NCBI GenBank assembly: GCA_025786725.1
Contig: JAHLTZ010000101.1
Coordinates: 1-27,795 of the forward strand
DNA: 27,795 nt
Reading direction: 5' to 3'
Source of the DNA: Syncephalis fuscata
Lineage: Eukaryota > Zoopagomycota > Zoopagomycetes > Zoopagales > Piptocephalidaceae
The translations under genes were made by a program, and so were the position numbers. Below, piece by piece: positions 1-8,326 of the stretch (positions are counted from its first letter, which is position 1; every line of letters begins with the position of its first letter). Under the pieces are notes generated by a model. The model searched no databases, was not told the DNA's origin, and was given only the letters and a program-made list of their open reading frames with translations.

Positions 1-793
1 ACAATGAGTTTCCTTTCGCCGTGCGTCTTTTACGCACTCAAAATTATATATGTTCAGGTTCCATTATCGGCGACCGCTGGATCTTGACGGCCGCCCATTG
101 CATAATTGATATCGATGAATCTAAAAAAACAAAAGAGTAGTTATAAGAGACCCATCAAAATATGCTATTAACATTGGATTGAACTCGGATGTAAATCCCA
201 ATTCAATTGTTTCAAAAAATGTCTATGCACATCCTAAGTATAACTGGAACACTGCTAGATATGATGTTGGTTTACTGGAATTAAGTCAACCAATCAAGTT
301 CACTGATGCTATCCAGTCTGTCAAGCTTATGAAGGATGAATCCAAACTGCCAGTAAATCAGATGCTTACAGTCGTTGGATGGGGCAAAGAGCAAGCCCAC
401 AAATTTGCAACAAAACTAAACCGAATTGAGCTTCCCAATGGAAGTCCAGAGTTTTGTGCTAAAGCTGATGGAAACTATTTAACATATCGTGATCAATTAA
501 TGTGTACTGCGTATGCACCTAGAAAAGTTATTTGTGGCGGAGACTCTGGGGGTCCTCTATTGATCAAGGTAGCAAACTCTAACGGTGCTGTCGGCAAAAG
601 AGCTGCTGCATCATGGTTACAGGCTGGTATTACCAGTTATACGCAAAATACGCTACGTCGCGATTCACGCATTTGTGGTGAAGAGGGCAATGTAGGATTT
701 TATGCTTGTGTAGATTATTTTATCCCTTGGATTGCTAAAACCACCAGATTACCTATTGATCAATTTACAGCACCACTACCAAGAAATGTTTAA
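1..793 (+). pseudogene. Secreted S1-family serine protease, copy 1: 5' end outside the window, frameshifted
   Basis: The coding sequence enters at the left edge in the frame of base 3 and encodes the first part of a chymotrypsin-fold protease, including the catalytic His motif TAAHC (His codon 96-98). It then meets an in-frame TAG at 138-140. Alignment with the intact neighbour at 2122-3042 shows one base missing just before this stop. After it, the homologous frame runs open to the stop at 791-793 and carries the Asp motif (RYDVGLLELSQP) and the Ser motif (GGDSGGPLL). All three catalytic residues are therefore present but in two frames. An intron does not explain the break, because the paralogue aligns through it with only a one-base gap. 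The position equivalent to chymotrypsin 189 is Val and that of 216 is Thr, so trypsin-like cleavage after Lys/Arg is unlikely. It could be a young pseudogene or a good gene with a sequencing indel; the break lies beside A-runs. Confidence 0.8.
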
Positions 794-2121
794 AGCCAAA
801 TAAATAGTTCAGTAATTATTTAACTAGTTTAATAAATAGATACTCAATTGATTGATTTAGCTGTTTTTATCTTGTTTAATACTTTTATTGCTTTAGTCAG
901 ACTTCAATGGTCATTAATAATTGCTGTGAATTTATTTATATGCCTACTATTTCAAGAAACCATAATATGTATATAGCAGTAAGGGCATTGCTTGGGTAAT
1001 TGAATATACATGGCGCATCCATACCACCAGCTTATCTGAGGCTAAAAGACACTTTTTTATTATGATAACGAAGGGCACATATTAATAAATATCATTTATA
1101 CATTGCTACATGCTAAATAGAATTGCCAATCGTGATGACGTATAATGTTGTATTTGTTTCTTTACATCTTTATTTTTGCTATCTGCTACAGCTAATACAA
1201 AGAGATTATTATCGACATGTATTGACCACTGTAGCTATGCCGCATCCAGTATTTTCATACACGTTTAAAATCTTACATACCATGACATACTGCTATATCT
1301 CACATTGTGTGTAACACAACCCATCAGTTTATAAATACAGGTTAGTTGACGGGAATTAAGTCTTTGTTGCAATATAGTGGCTGCAACGTTCTATTTTGCA
1401 GATTTATAGTGTATCGGCATCTGCTGACTTACAGGTAAAGAGGAAACAGTGTAAATATTAATGCTACACACAAAGGATATACATATGAACACATGATAGC
1501 ATATATGACAAAGGTATGGCGCACAATGCAATAGGAAAGATTTTATGGGGTAGTAGCTTACATCTACTATTCCAGCATATATAGAAAGGCATATTGGGGA
1601 TAGTACCCAGTCTAAAATGGTCAGCATGTTACAATGTAGCAGTATTAGTATTGTGCGGGTCTAAATAATAATAATAACAGCCCCCAAAAAACAATGGATT
1701 TATTTATTATTGCTTTTAGTTTTAATTTTGCAGTGTTGCAGTTTATACCAAAAAATAGCTTAGCACCAATATTGATTGATAGCTAAATTTAATTTATTTA
1801 CTATCTGTATCATTTATTGCTTAATCGTTATTTTGAGTAAATAAAATAACCTTGTTGCAATAAAAAAGTGCTTATGGTAGTATAAAGCATGCTATGTTGG
1901 TTTCATATGTGGGCTCAAGAACAAAGAAAATCAGTTAATATTACGTTTTAACAAATTTGATTGTTTAATATTAGTATTTAAATAATATTTGACTTTCTGG
2001 ATATACAGCAATTATTTACAAATCGAATTATCACACACATCACCTATAACATCTACATTTCAAGTGCAATCTCATAAATTTTAAAAAGCCTTACACATTA
2101 GCACTACAAGCGTTTACAACA
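794..2121. other. Intergenic region between protease copies 1 and 2, with duplicated flanks
   Basis: No convincing gene. Two short open frames (1123-1314 plus, 1391-1627 minus) have no recognisable domain and AT-driven composition. An AATAAA-like signal overlaps the end of copy 1 (near 800). The stretch around 963-1060 resembles 3171-3260 downstream of copy 2. The stretch 1797-1945 resembles 3550-3705 upstream of copy 3. The tandem duplication therefore included 3' flank and promoter DNA as well as the coding sequence. Confidence 0.6.
1797..1945 (+). repeat. Upstream segment shared with protease copy 3 (likely duplicated promoter)
   Basis: This stretch aligns with 3550-3705. Shared words include TTGCTTAA, AGTAAATAAAA, a GG(T/C)A(G/T)(T/C)ATAA segment and CAAAGAAAA/CAAAGAACA, in the same order and at a similar distance from the start codons (about 180-330 bp upstream). 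It most likely holds the ancestral promoter carried along by the tandem duplication. Confidence 0.5.
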
Positions 2122-3042
2122 ATGTTTAAGCTGGACTTAATCACAACATTGGCCGCCATTGTGATTGCAACATCACACATGGCAAAAGCTACTCCATTCA
2201 ATCCAGTAATGAAAATCGCTGGAGGCGATAGCACCACAGTTACCGAGTTTCCTTTTACTGTGCGTCTTGTATACGATAGAACCTACTCATGCACAGGCTC
2301 CATTATCGGAGACCGCTGGATATTAACTGCCGCCCATTGTATAGTGGACACTGGAGAGTCTAAAAAAACCGGAAAAAAAGTTATAAGAAATTCATCAAAA
2401 TTTGATATCAACATGGGACAAGACTCGAATATAAATCGGAATCCAATTGTTCCAAAGAGTGTTTATGTGCATCCCAACTATGACGGAATTATTGCTAGAT
2501 ATGACGTTGGTTTACTGGAATTAAGTCAACCGCTTAAATTTACCGATTCTGTCCAGCCTGTCAAATTTATAAAGGATGAATCCAAATTATCAGCAAATCA
2601 GATGCTCACAGCTGTTGGATGGGGCCAAGATCTAACGCAAAAATCTGTATCAAAACTAAACCGTGTTGACCTCTCCAACGGAGGTTCAGAGTATTGCGCC
2701 AAATCTCATCCAAATTTTCTACCATATCGTGATCAATTATTGTGTAATAGATATGTACCCAAAAAGGGCACCTGTCACGGAGATTCTGGTGGTCCTCTAT
2801 TGATCAAGGTAGCGAACTCTAACGGTGTTGTCGGTAATAAAGCCGCTGCAGCATGGCTACAAGCTGGTGTTACTAGCTTTGGCTACAATATACTAAACCG
2901 CGACTCAGACGCTTGTGGTGCAGAAGGAACTATAAGCTTTTTTGCTCGTATAGATTATTTTATATCATGGATTGCTCAAACTAGTGGAATGCCTGTTGGT
3001 CAGTTTACGGCACCGCTACCAAAACAATTGGAAGCTAAATAA
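2122..3042 (+). CDS. Secreted S1-family (chymotrypsin-fold) serine protease, intact copy 2
   Basis: A 306-residue secreted endopeptidase. An N-terminal signal peptide (about residues 1-23) is followed by a very short propeptide ending at Lys31. The mature N-terminus would be Ile32-Ala-Gly-Gly, the usual zymogen-activation sequence. The catalytic triad is His72 (TAAHC), Asp128 (YDVGLL) and Ser222 (GDSGGP). Cysteine pairs expected for the fold are 57-73, 192-208 and 218-265. The residue equivalent to 189 of chymotrypsin is Gly216 and the 214-216 strand reads Ser-Phe-Gly. The S1 pocket is thus open but lacks the Asp of trypsins, pointing to chymotrypsin- or elastase-like preference (inference). 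The gene is intronless and is the only one of the three tandem copies with an unbroken frame. The ATG at 2122 is preceded by GCACTACAAG, which ends 11 nt before the start; the same word sits at the same place before copy 3. Confidence 0.93.
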   Translation: MFKLDLITTLAAIVIATSHMAKATPFNPVMKIAGGDSTTVTEFPFTVRLVYDRTYSCTGSIIGDRWILTAAHCIVDTGESKKTGKKVIRNSSKFDINMGQDSNINRNPIVPKSVYVHPNYDGIIARYDVGLLELSQPLKFTDSVQPVKFIKDESKLSANQMLTAVGWGQDLTQKSVSKLNRVDLSNGGSEYCAKSHPNFLPYRDQLLCNRYVPKKGTCHGDSGGPLLIKVANSNGVVGNKAAAAWLQAGVTSFGYNILNRDSDACGAEGTISFFARIDYFISWIAQTSGMPVGQFTAPLPKQLEAK

Positions 3043-3549
3043 ATAAACCACCAATTTGTCTGATTTCATTTTAGCTAATACTTTTATTAATGTAATTAAA
3101 TTGTAATAGCCAACAATAACTATTGAAATGCATCAATGTGTTTGCTATTATTATTTCAGGAAACTAGAAATGTATACAATAGCAAAAACGTTGATTGGTT
3201 AATTAAATCAATATACATATCGCATTCGCATTAGCCAATTTACTTAAGTCTAAAGAATAGTTTTTTTTTGTTTGTAGATTGTACATACTGTGCCATATTG
3301 CTACGCACTCTTTCTCTGGATTTTCGACGGCTTAATAAGTACAAATAAATAATAATCCACATAAATCAAAATCCTTGTTGATCTATAAATAGTAACATAA
3401 CTCAACGTAGCATCTAGGTAACAATAGCTTAGAATAGATGGAAGTTGATTTTTATTTCTACTTTTATTCTATACCTGTTTTTAATCTGGTACAATCTACA
3501 CTAGAAATACAGTCTATTAAAAACATTAACTAATGTTCAGATCTGATCT

Positions 3550-3705
3550 ATTTACTATTGGTACATTTTGTTGCTTAAGCGTCATTTTAAGTAAATAAAA
3601 ATGCTTTATTGTAATAGGAACAATGGTCATGGTGGCATAAGGGACGCAATGTCGATTTCATTCATAAATCCAAAGACAAAGAACACGAGTCAATATTGTA
3701 CTCCA
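3550..3705 (+). repeat. Upstream segment of protease copy 3 shared with copy 2
   Basis: Counterpart of 1797-1945, with the same ordered words and many substitutions. It indicates an older duplication of promoter plus gene rather than coding sequence alone. Confidence 0.5.
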
Positions 3706-3818
3706 AAGGCCTGATTGTCCAACATTGCTATTTAAATGGCCCCAGTTTTTTAGATTTACAAGAGCTATCCAAACATCAAACATTACTCTGATCGTCTATA
3801 GCATTCGCATTTTCAGCA

Positions 3819-3864
3819 TTATCCGGCAGCATCTTTAAGCGTTATCTGGCAGCATCTTCAAGCA
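3819..3864 (+). repeat. 23-bp direct tandem repeat, two copies, in the 5' leader of protease copy 3
   Basis: Units 3819-3841 and 3842-3864 differ at only a few positions and share GGCAGCATCTT. They lie 35 bp before the ATG of copy 3 and have no counterpart upstream of copy 2, so they arose after the gene duplication. Confidence 0.75.
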
Positions 3865-3898
3865 TTTCTGTTTATAAGCACTACAAGGATCTGCAGCA

Positions 3899-4820
3899 AT
3901 GGCTAAAACGGACTCCCTGACAGTGTTTACCATCACTGCCTTTGCAATATTGCATGCAGCAACAGCTATTCCATTCAACCCAGTGATGAAAATTGCTGGA
4001 GGCGACATCACTACAGTTACCAAGTTTCCATTTGCCGCGCAGCTTGTATACGATCGAAGCGGCTTATGCACAGGTTCCATTATTGGAGACCGCTGGATCT
4101 TAACTGCCGCCCACTGCTTAGTGGACACTGAAGAGTCTAAAAGAACAGGAACAAAAGTTATAAAGAATCCATCGAAATTTGATATCAACATTGGACAAGA
4201 CTCGAATATAAATCAAAATCCACTTGTTCCGAAGAGTGTCTATGCACATCCCGAATATAACTGGAACAAATTGGTAAATATGACATTGGCTTATTGGAAT
4301 TAAGTCAACCGCTTAAATTTACCGACTCTATCCAACCTGTCAAGCTTATAAAGGATGAATCCAAATTATCAGCAAATCAACCGTTCACAGCTGCCGGATG
4401 GGGCAAAGATTTAACGCAAAAATCCACATCAAAACTAAATCGAGTTAATCTTTTCAATGGAGGACCAGAGTATTGCGGTAGAATTAATCCAGGCTATCCA
4501 ACATATCGCGATCAATTACTATGTACCAAATATATACACAAAAAACTCCCTGTAGTGGAGACTCTGGTGGCCCTCTATTAGTTGAAGTAATAGATTCTAG
4601 TGGCATTGTTGGTAGAAATGCCGCTGCGGCATGGCTACAGGCCGGTGTAATTGCTTCTGTTTACAATCCACGAAGGAATGATTTTAGTATCTGTGGTTCA
4701 GAAGATGATGTAGAATTTTATGCGCGTACAGATTATTTTATACCATGGATTGCTCAAACTAGCGGAATGCCTATTGAACAGTTTACAGGATTGTTACCAA
4801 AACAATTTGAAGCCTACTAA
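3899..4820 (+). pseudogene. Secreted S1-family serine protease, copy 3, with two frame breaks
   Basis: The copy begins at ATG 3899 with a signal peptide, the same PFNPVMK propeptide end and an IAGG mature start. The His motif TAAHC is intact. Near 4266-4280, about two extra bases relative to copies 1 and 2 shift the frame just before the catalytic Asp motif. A second change, one base missing near 4547 beside an A-run, shifts it again just before GDSGGP. The three open pieces are 3899-4303, about 4280-4581 and about 4521-4820; together they cover the whole family length and end at the expected stop. A 31-nt intron reading of the first break fails, because it would delete the catalytic Asp and still leave the wrong frame. 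The residue at position 189 is Thr, and the 214-216 strand is Ala-Ser-Val instead of Ser-Phe-Gly, so the substrate pocket has also drifted. Pseudogene is the simplest reading; sequencing indels are the alternative. Confidence 0.8.
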
Positions 4821-5224
4821 AATAAGCAGAGCATTTGTCGATTTACTTAATCAAGCACAATAAACAACTGAACAAATCAACTTATCTGTTGCTATTTTGC
4901 TTAATATTTGTTATTACTGCAGTCAAATTGTAATAATAATAATAACTTTAAATGTACTGATGCAGCTATCACTGTTGCCCCAGGGGAATCATGCAAGGGA
5001 CATGTTTATTATTAATCGTCAACCAAAGTTAACGTATCACTTTCATAGTGTGTCATCATTCTGACCCCTTATTACACTCCTGCATTTGAGCTGTAAAAGT
5101 TCATCGGACTATAATTATATAAATAATGCCAATATATAATTAATCATGTTTCCTTTGTTAACATTATCGTATAAATCTTATTTGTTTGCTTTTATACACC
5201 TAGATTCATAGGCATTATTCTAAA
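4821..5224. other. Intergenic region between protease copy 3 and the cysteine-rich gene
   Basis: AT-rich DNA with no open frame of note. A short GC-richer patch (about 4970-5000) has no recognisable identity. Presumably it holds the 3' end of copy 3 and the promoter of the next gene; an ATATAAATAA word at 5117 is a possible TATA element about 108 bp before the next ATG. Confidence 0.5.
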
Positions 5225-5713
5225 ATGTACATCAAATTACAATCAACCTACTGTGTGCTTGCATTTGCGGCCGCACTTACCAGCGCTAGCGTAGTTAAGA
5301 ATGCACCAGCTGATTCTAGTACTAATCCTGCGGATGCCATTAATAAGTCCATTGCAAGCGCTGTTGTTGAAACGCCATTGGCCCCTGAAACAAACGCTAG
5401 TCCTGTGGTTGCATCAGTAATACCACCAAAATTTTATGATGACAGGGACCATCGTATTTCATTAAATGTTGGTGCAGCCTGCGGTAGACCTGGTACAATT
5501 GCGGATTGTGGTCATGGTCTAGTCTGTGTAATCAATCCCGACGCACCTCCTCAGGTACCAGGTGTGTGTGTACCAAAAGGCATTCAATTTACTGGTCGTG
5601 GTTCCCAATGTCATGAGTGGGCACCAGTAACAACACGCTGTCTTCCTGGTCTTGAGTGCAAACCATTTGAACCAGCTCGTGGCGATGGGCCAGGTATTTG
5701 CGAACCTGTTTAA
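5225..5713 (+). CDS. Small secreted protein with two tandem four-cysteine modules
   Basis: 162 residues, intronless. Residues 1-22 form a signal peptide (hydrophobic run ending near Thr19-Ser-Ala-Ser). Residues 23-70 are a low-complexity Ala/Pro/Ser/Thr/Val linker. Residues 86-159 contain eight cysteines in two equivalent modules: Cys86-x8-Cys95-x5-Cys101-x13-Cys115 and Cys129-x9-Cys139-x5-Cys145-x13-Cys159. Each module has a G(L/I)xC middle and ends near GVC or GIC, which suggests an internal duplication and four to eight residues in disulphides. No catalytic motif is visible and I do not recognise a named family. The layout recalls small cysteine-rich binding or effector-type domains. Its place between secreted proteases and an LPMO supports an extracellular role. 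The ATG at 5225 is the only sensible start; a poly(A) signal-like AATAAA follows the stop at 5711-5713. Confidence 0.85.
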   Translation: MYIKLQSTYCVLAFAAALTSASVVKNAPADSSTNPADAINKSIASAVVETPLAPETNASPVVASVIPPKFYDDRDHRISLNVGAACGRPGTIADCGHGLVCVINPDAPPQVPGVCVPKGIQFTGRGSQCHEWAPVTTRCLPGLECKPFEPARGDGPGICEPV

Positions 5714-5838
5714 GAATAATTTCATAATAAAAATTTATGCAAATGAATTTGCTAATACGTTAAATTATTGCAGCTTTTTAAGTTTGATTAAATAACTAAA
5801 ACAATATGATAAACAGTTATGATGATGTTACACGTGTG

Positions 5839-5839
5839 T

Positions 5840-5870
<31 letters not shown>

Positions 5871-5871
5871 T
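5839..5871 (+). repeat. AAT trinucleotide microsatellite
   Basis: An uninterrupted run of AAT units ending in AATAAATAA, between the 3' ends of the convergent cysteine-rich gene and the LPMO gene. An ACACGTGT palindrome lies directly before it (5830-5837). Confidence 0.9.
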
Positions 5872-5984
5872 TCTAGATATCACAGATAGATTGACACGTA
5901 TGTTAGTATTAAATAGTACTTTATTTACTATTATCATTTAAAACACTTTTTCATAATCAATGGAATAACATTATTAAATAATAA

Positions 5985-6701
5985 TTAGTACCAGTCGTTG
6001 GTGTAGCCATCGGAACGTGGTCGAGCGCCCTGTGGGATGGTCATGACTGGGCATTGTTTATAGTATTGATAGCCGTCAGTGCCTCTGCCATAGATCCATT
6101 GATCGATGTATGGAGTGTTTGGCAAATTGGCCACCATCATCTGCTGACCAGTGATGCTACCATCTGATGGACCATTGATGTGAATATCGGCACAGTTCAT
6201 GTAGAATTCGCGATTGCCTTCGGCGTTGACCCAGCTCCAACCAAACGTGGCTGTGCCTCCTCGGGCACCACGGGGAACTGGTACATCATAACTACGTGCT
6301 CCGTTGAAGCAGCTACCAAAGACGGTCTTTAGCACTACAAAGTTTTGGTTGTCGTAAGAAATTGAAAACTGACAATGGCCGCCCTTATGGCTGTTGATTA
6401 TATTGAATTCAACATGGATAGATCCACCAGCATTGTAGCTAACGGTGGCGGGGCCAGGTCGAGAATGGCGGCAAGGGAAGTCACCAGGCAATGCAGGACT
6501 ATTGAGTGGTGCCTCTAGATTGTAGTCGACTGGATAGCTGCGATTGGAGCGGGCACCGCGGGCAGGTGGTGTTGACATACTGACGTGGCCCAGCACGCCC
6601 TCCATGACACCAAGACTAAGAACAGCTATGGCAATAATGCTTTTCCAAGAGATCATTATTATTATTATTATCGATAGGTGTTGAACAAAAACAAATAGCA
6701 A
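5985..6701 (-). CDS. AA11-like lytic polysaccharide monooxygenase (secreted, probably chitin-active)
   Basis: A copper-dependent oxidative polysaccharide-cleaving enzyme acting outside the cell; family AA11 members act on chitin. The longest frame is 238 codons, but the first 15 residues include a poly-Ile run made by an ATT microsatellite. The better start is the internal Met16 (codon 6654-6656), which gives a normal signal peptide (residues 16-38). Cleavage after Gly38 exposes His39, the N-terminal histidine needed for the copper histidine brace. The second brace histidine is His109 in SHKGGHCQF, and the axial residue is probably Tyr167 in NREFYMNCAD. The VDYNLEAPL and DFPC segments also match the family. 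The protein ends soon after the catalytic domain with a Gly/Tyr-rich tail and no visible carbohydrate-binding module. It is intronless and convergent with the cysteine-rich gene. Family assignment comes from motifs, not a search. Confidence 0.88.
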   Translation of the reverse strand: MLFVFVQHLSIIIIIMISWKSIIAIAVLSLGVMEGVLGHVSMSTPPARGARSNRSYPVDYNLEAPLNSPALPGDFPCRHSRPGPATVSYNAGGSIHVEFNIINSHKGGHCQFSISYDNQNFVVLKTVFGSCFNGARSYDVPVPRGARGGTATFGWSWVNAEGNREFYMNCADIHINGPSDGSITGQQMMVANLPNTPYIDQWIYGRGTDGYQYYKQCPVMTIPQGARPRSDGYTNDWY

Positions 6702-7697
6702 AGTAAAGCGTGACGATTAAAATCGTTTGATGGTAATTGAGTGTTGACTGCGTTGTGAATGATAGTCGTTAGTTTGCTGATATATTCTCCGTTTATATAC
6801 TGCTAACATAAGTGCTATGGCTTTAATTGTTTATTTGCATTCGTATTACAGAATTGCCGCAGATCTATGCATTAACTAATGAGCGTTTATGCAAATCATC
6901 AATGCATTAGCAAAAGGCCCATTCATTATTAAACTGTTGTACCATGTCACTGATCACAGCCTTGATTTTCTCATACCAATAATCTTTCTATAGCGACAAC
7001 AACAGGCTAATACGACGTACAAACCATGCAACTCCACAAATACCATTAAACTAAACAGTTTAGTGTAGCCACATTTCTGGTTTATTAAAAAACCACCAAC
7101 ATTTATTCGGTAACTGTTGTGTATACGGTTGGTTTATTGTCATTGCATTAAACACTTGCCTTGTAGCCTACTCTATTCCCTACAACTATTATGTGATGAT
7201 GACCAATTTTCTAATAATAAAACAATGTTTGACTAAGGTAATGCTAATTAAATAATTTGCTTACTTGTTTAGAATGAGTATATCAGTGTGTAAACGCCAT
7301 TATAACTTATTTATCACAATGTATATAACCAACGCCATTGTTAATAAACAGTATATATTTTATAGCCAATACATAAAGATATAGTAATACTGTTGTTGCG
7401 CAATGCAATGCATGTATACCACCAATTAGTGTCAAGTCTGGTCGTTAATGTAATTGTTGAGCAAATAAACCAAAATAGTTCGACTGGATCAGTTTCAAGT
7501 CAATTCGAATTCAAATTTACAGTATAAAATTTAAATGCAAATTACACCACAAACTAATTAATTAAGCTATTAATTAAATGTTTTTAATACAATTAGATGC
7601 TATTGTTGTTGTATATTATGTACTCAAAAGCATGCTAACGCGTTTTTTTTTGTAAACTTGAGTTTTGGAATGTAGTGTTAATAGCAGCTAATATTTC
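6702..7697. other. Intergenic region: LPMO promoter side and 5S upstream DNA
   Basis: About 1 kb with no open frame of note. On the minus strand a TATATAAAC-like word (about 6793-6801) could serve the LPMO gene about 140 bp downstream. The rest is AT-rich with many ATTAAT/TTAATTAA words. No RNA gene was seen before the 5S. Confidence 0.5.
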
Positions 7698-7815
7698 AAC
7701 TACGTTCATTGCGCCTAGAAAGCACCGGATCCCGTCCGATCTCCGAAGTTAAGTTAGGCCGCGCTTCTGTAGTACTGCGGTGGGGGACCACGCGGGAATG
7801 AGAAGTAATGTAGTT
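7698..7815 (+). rRNA. 5S ribosomal RNA
   Basis: 118 nt. The 5' end (AACTACGTT) pairs over nine positions with the 3' end (AATGTAGTT), forming the terminal helix I. Inside are the conserved 5S words AGCACCGGATCCCGTCCGAT, CCGAAGTTAAG, AGTACTGCGGTGGG and GACCACGCGGGAAT, covering the Pol III internal control region (A box, intermediate element, C box). It is a single dispersed copy outside any rDNA unit, as in many fungi. Only a TTT follows the gene (7814-7816), which is shorter than a normal Pol III terminator. Confidence 0.95.
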
Positions 7816-7822
7816 TCAGTAT

Positions 7823-7893
7823 GCGTAGTTGGTTTAGTGGTATAATTACCGCCTGCCACGCGGTAGACCGGGGTTCGATTCCCCGACTACGCA
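7823..7893 (+). tRNA. tRNA-Gly (anticodon GCC)
   Basis: 71 nt without an intron. The acceptor stem GCGTAGT (7823-7829) pairs with ACTACGC (7886-7892), followed by discriminator A. The anticodon arm is ACCGC-CTGCCAC-GCGGT with GCC at 7855-7857, decoding GGC/GGU. The B box GGTTCGATTCC (7872-7882) is perfect and the A box is TGGTTTAGTGG (7830-7840). Two T4 runs at 7898-7901 and 7904-7907 can terminate Pol III. The gene starts 7 nt after the 5S rRNA on the same strand. Confidence 0.97.
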
Positions 7894-8326
7894 ATCCTTT
7901 TGCTTTTGCTTCAACTGACTGGTCACGTGATCTTTTGGCTGATTGAAGGCGTTTGTCTATTAGTATGGATAGTTGTGTGGCTTTTTAGCTAATAATTAAA
8001 CTAAAACATGGATTTATTTAACTTATTTAGTATTTATTTGTATTTACATTATATAGGTGTAGAATAGGCTATAATTATTCCATTTTATTTATTATTTATT
8101 AAATAATACGTGCATTAACTATTTATATTGTTTATTGCTAATGCTAGCAATACAAATCAGCCTAATCAGCTGTCTAAAATAGCGTGTTAAGCAGTTATAT
8201 TTGTACTATAAATTTATTGATTAATAATAATAGATAAAAAAGCACTATTGCTATAAAGACTGATTTACATCAAATGTCTTTTTGCACAATAATCAACGGT
8301 AATCGTCGCCATTGTCACTAAAAAGA
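7894..8326. other. Intergenic region between tRNA-Gly and the 3' end of GLE1
   Basis: AT-rich and without a gene. A TCACGTGA palindrome (7923-7930) contains the CACGTG E-box, a possible bHLH binding site; chance occurrence cannot be excluded. Confidence 0.5.
7898..7907 (+). terminator. Pol III T4 terminators after tRNA-Gly
   Basis: Two TTTT runs separated by GC. They are the first runs of four or more T on this strand after the start of the 5S gene. Confidence 0.75.

Larger units (their letters stand above)
3043..3898. other. Intergenic region between protease copies 2 and 3
   Basis: No gene is visible. The first part (3171-3260) matches the 3' flank of copy 1. The segment 3550-3705 matches the upstream region of copy 2. 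A two-copy 23-bp tandem repeat lies at 3819-3864, just before copy 3. The rest is AT-rich DNA with T and A runs. Confidence 0.6.

Noticed and set aside
1123-1627. Two short open frames (plus 1123-1314, minus 1391-1627)
   Set aside because: No domain, signal peptide or convincing context; composition is that of AT-rich intergenic DNA.
3835-4191. 118-codon open frame on the minus strand
   Set aside because: It is antisense to the first part of protease copy 3, whose homology to copies 1 and 2 is clear.
4274-4304. A 31-nt GT-AG intron in protease copy 3
   Set aside because: Removing it would delete the catalytic Asp segment and leave the following sequence out of frame.
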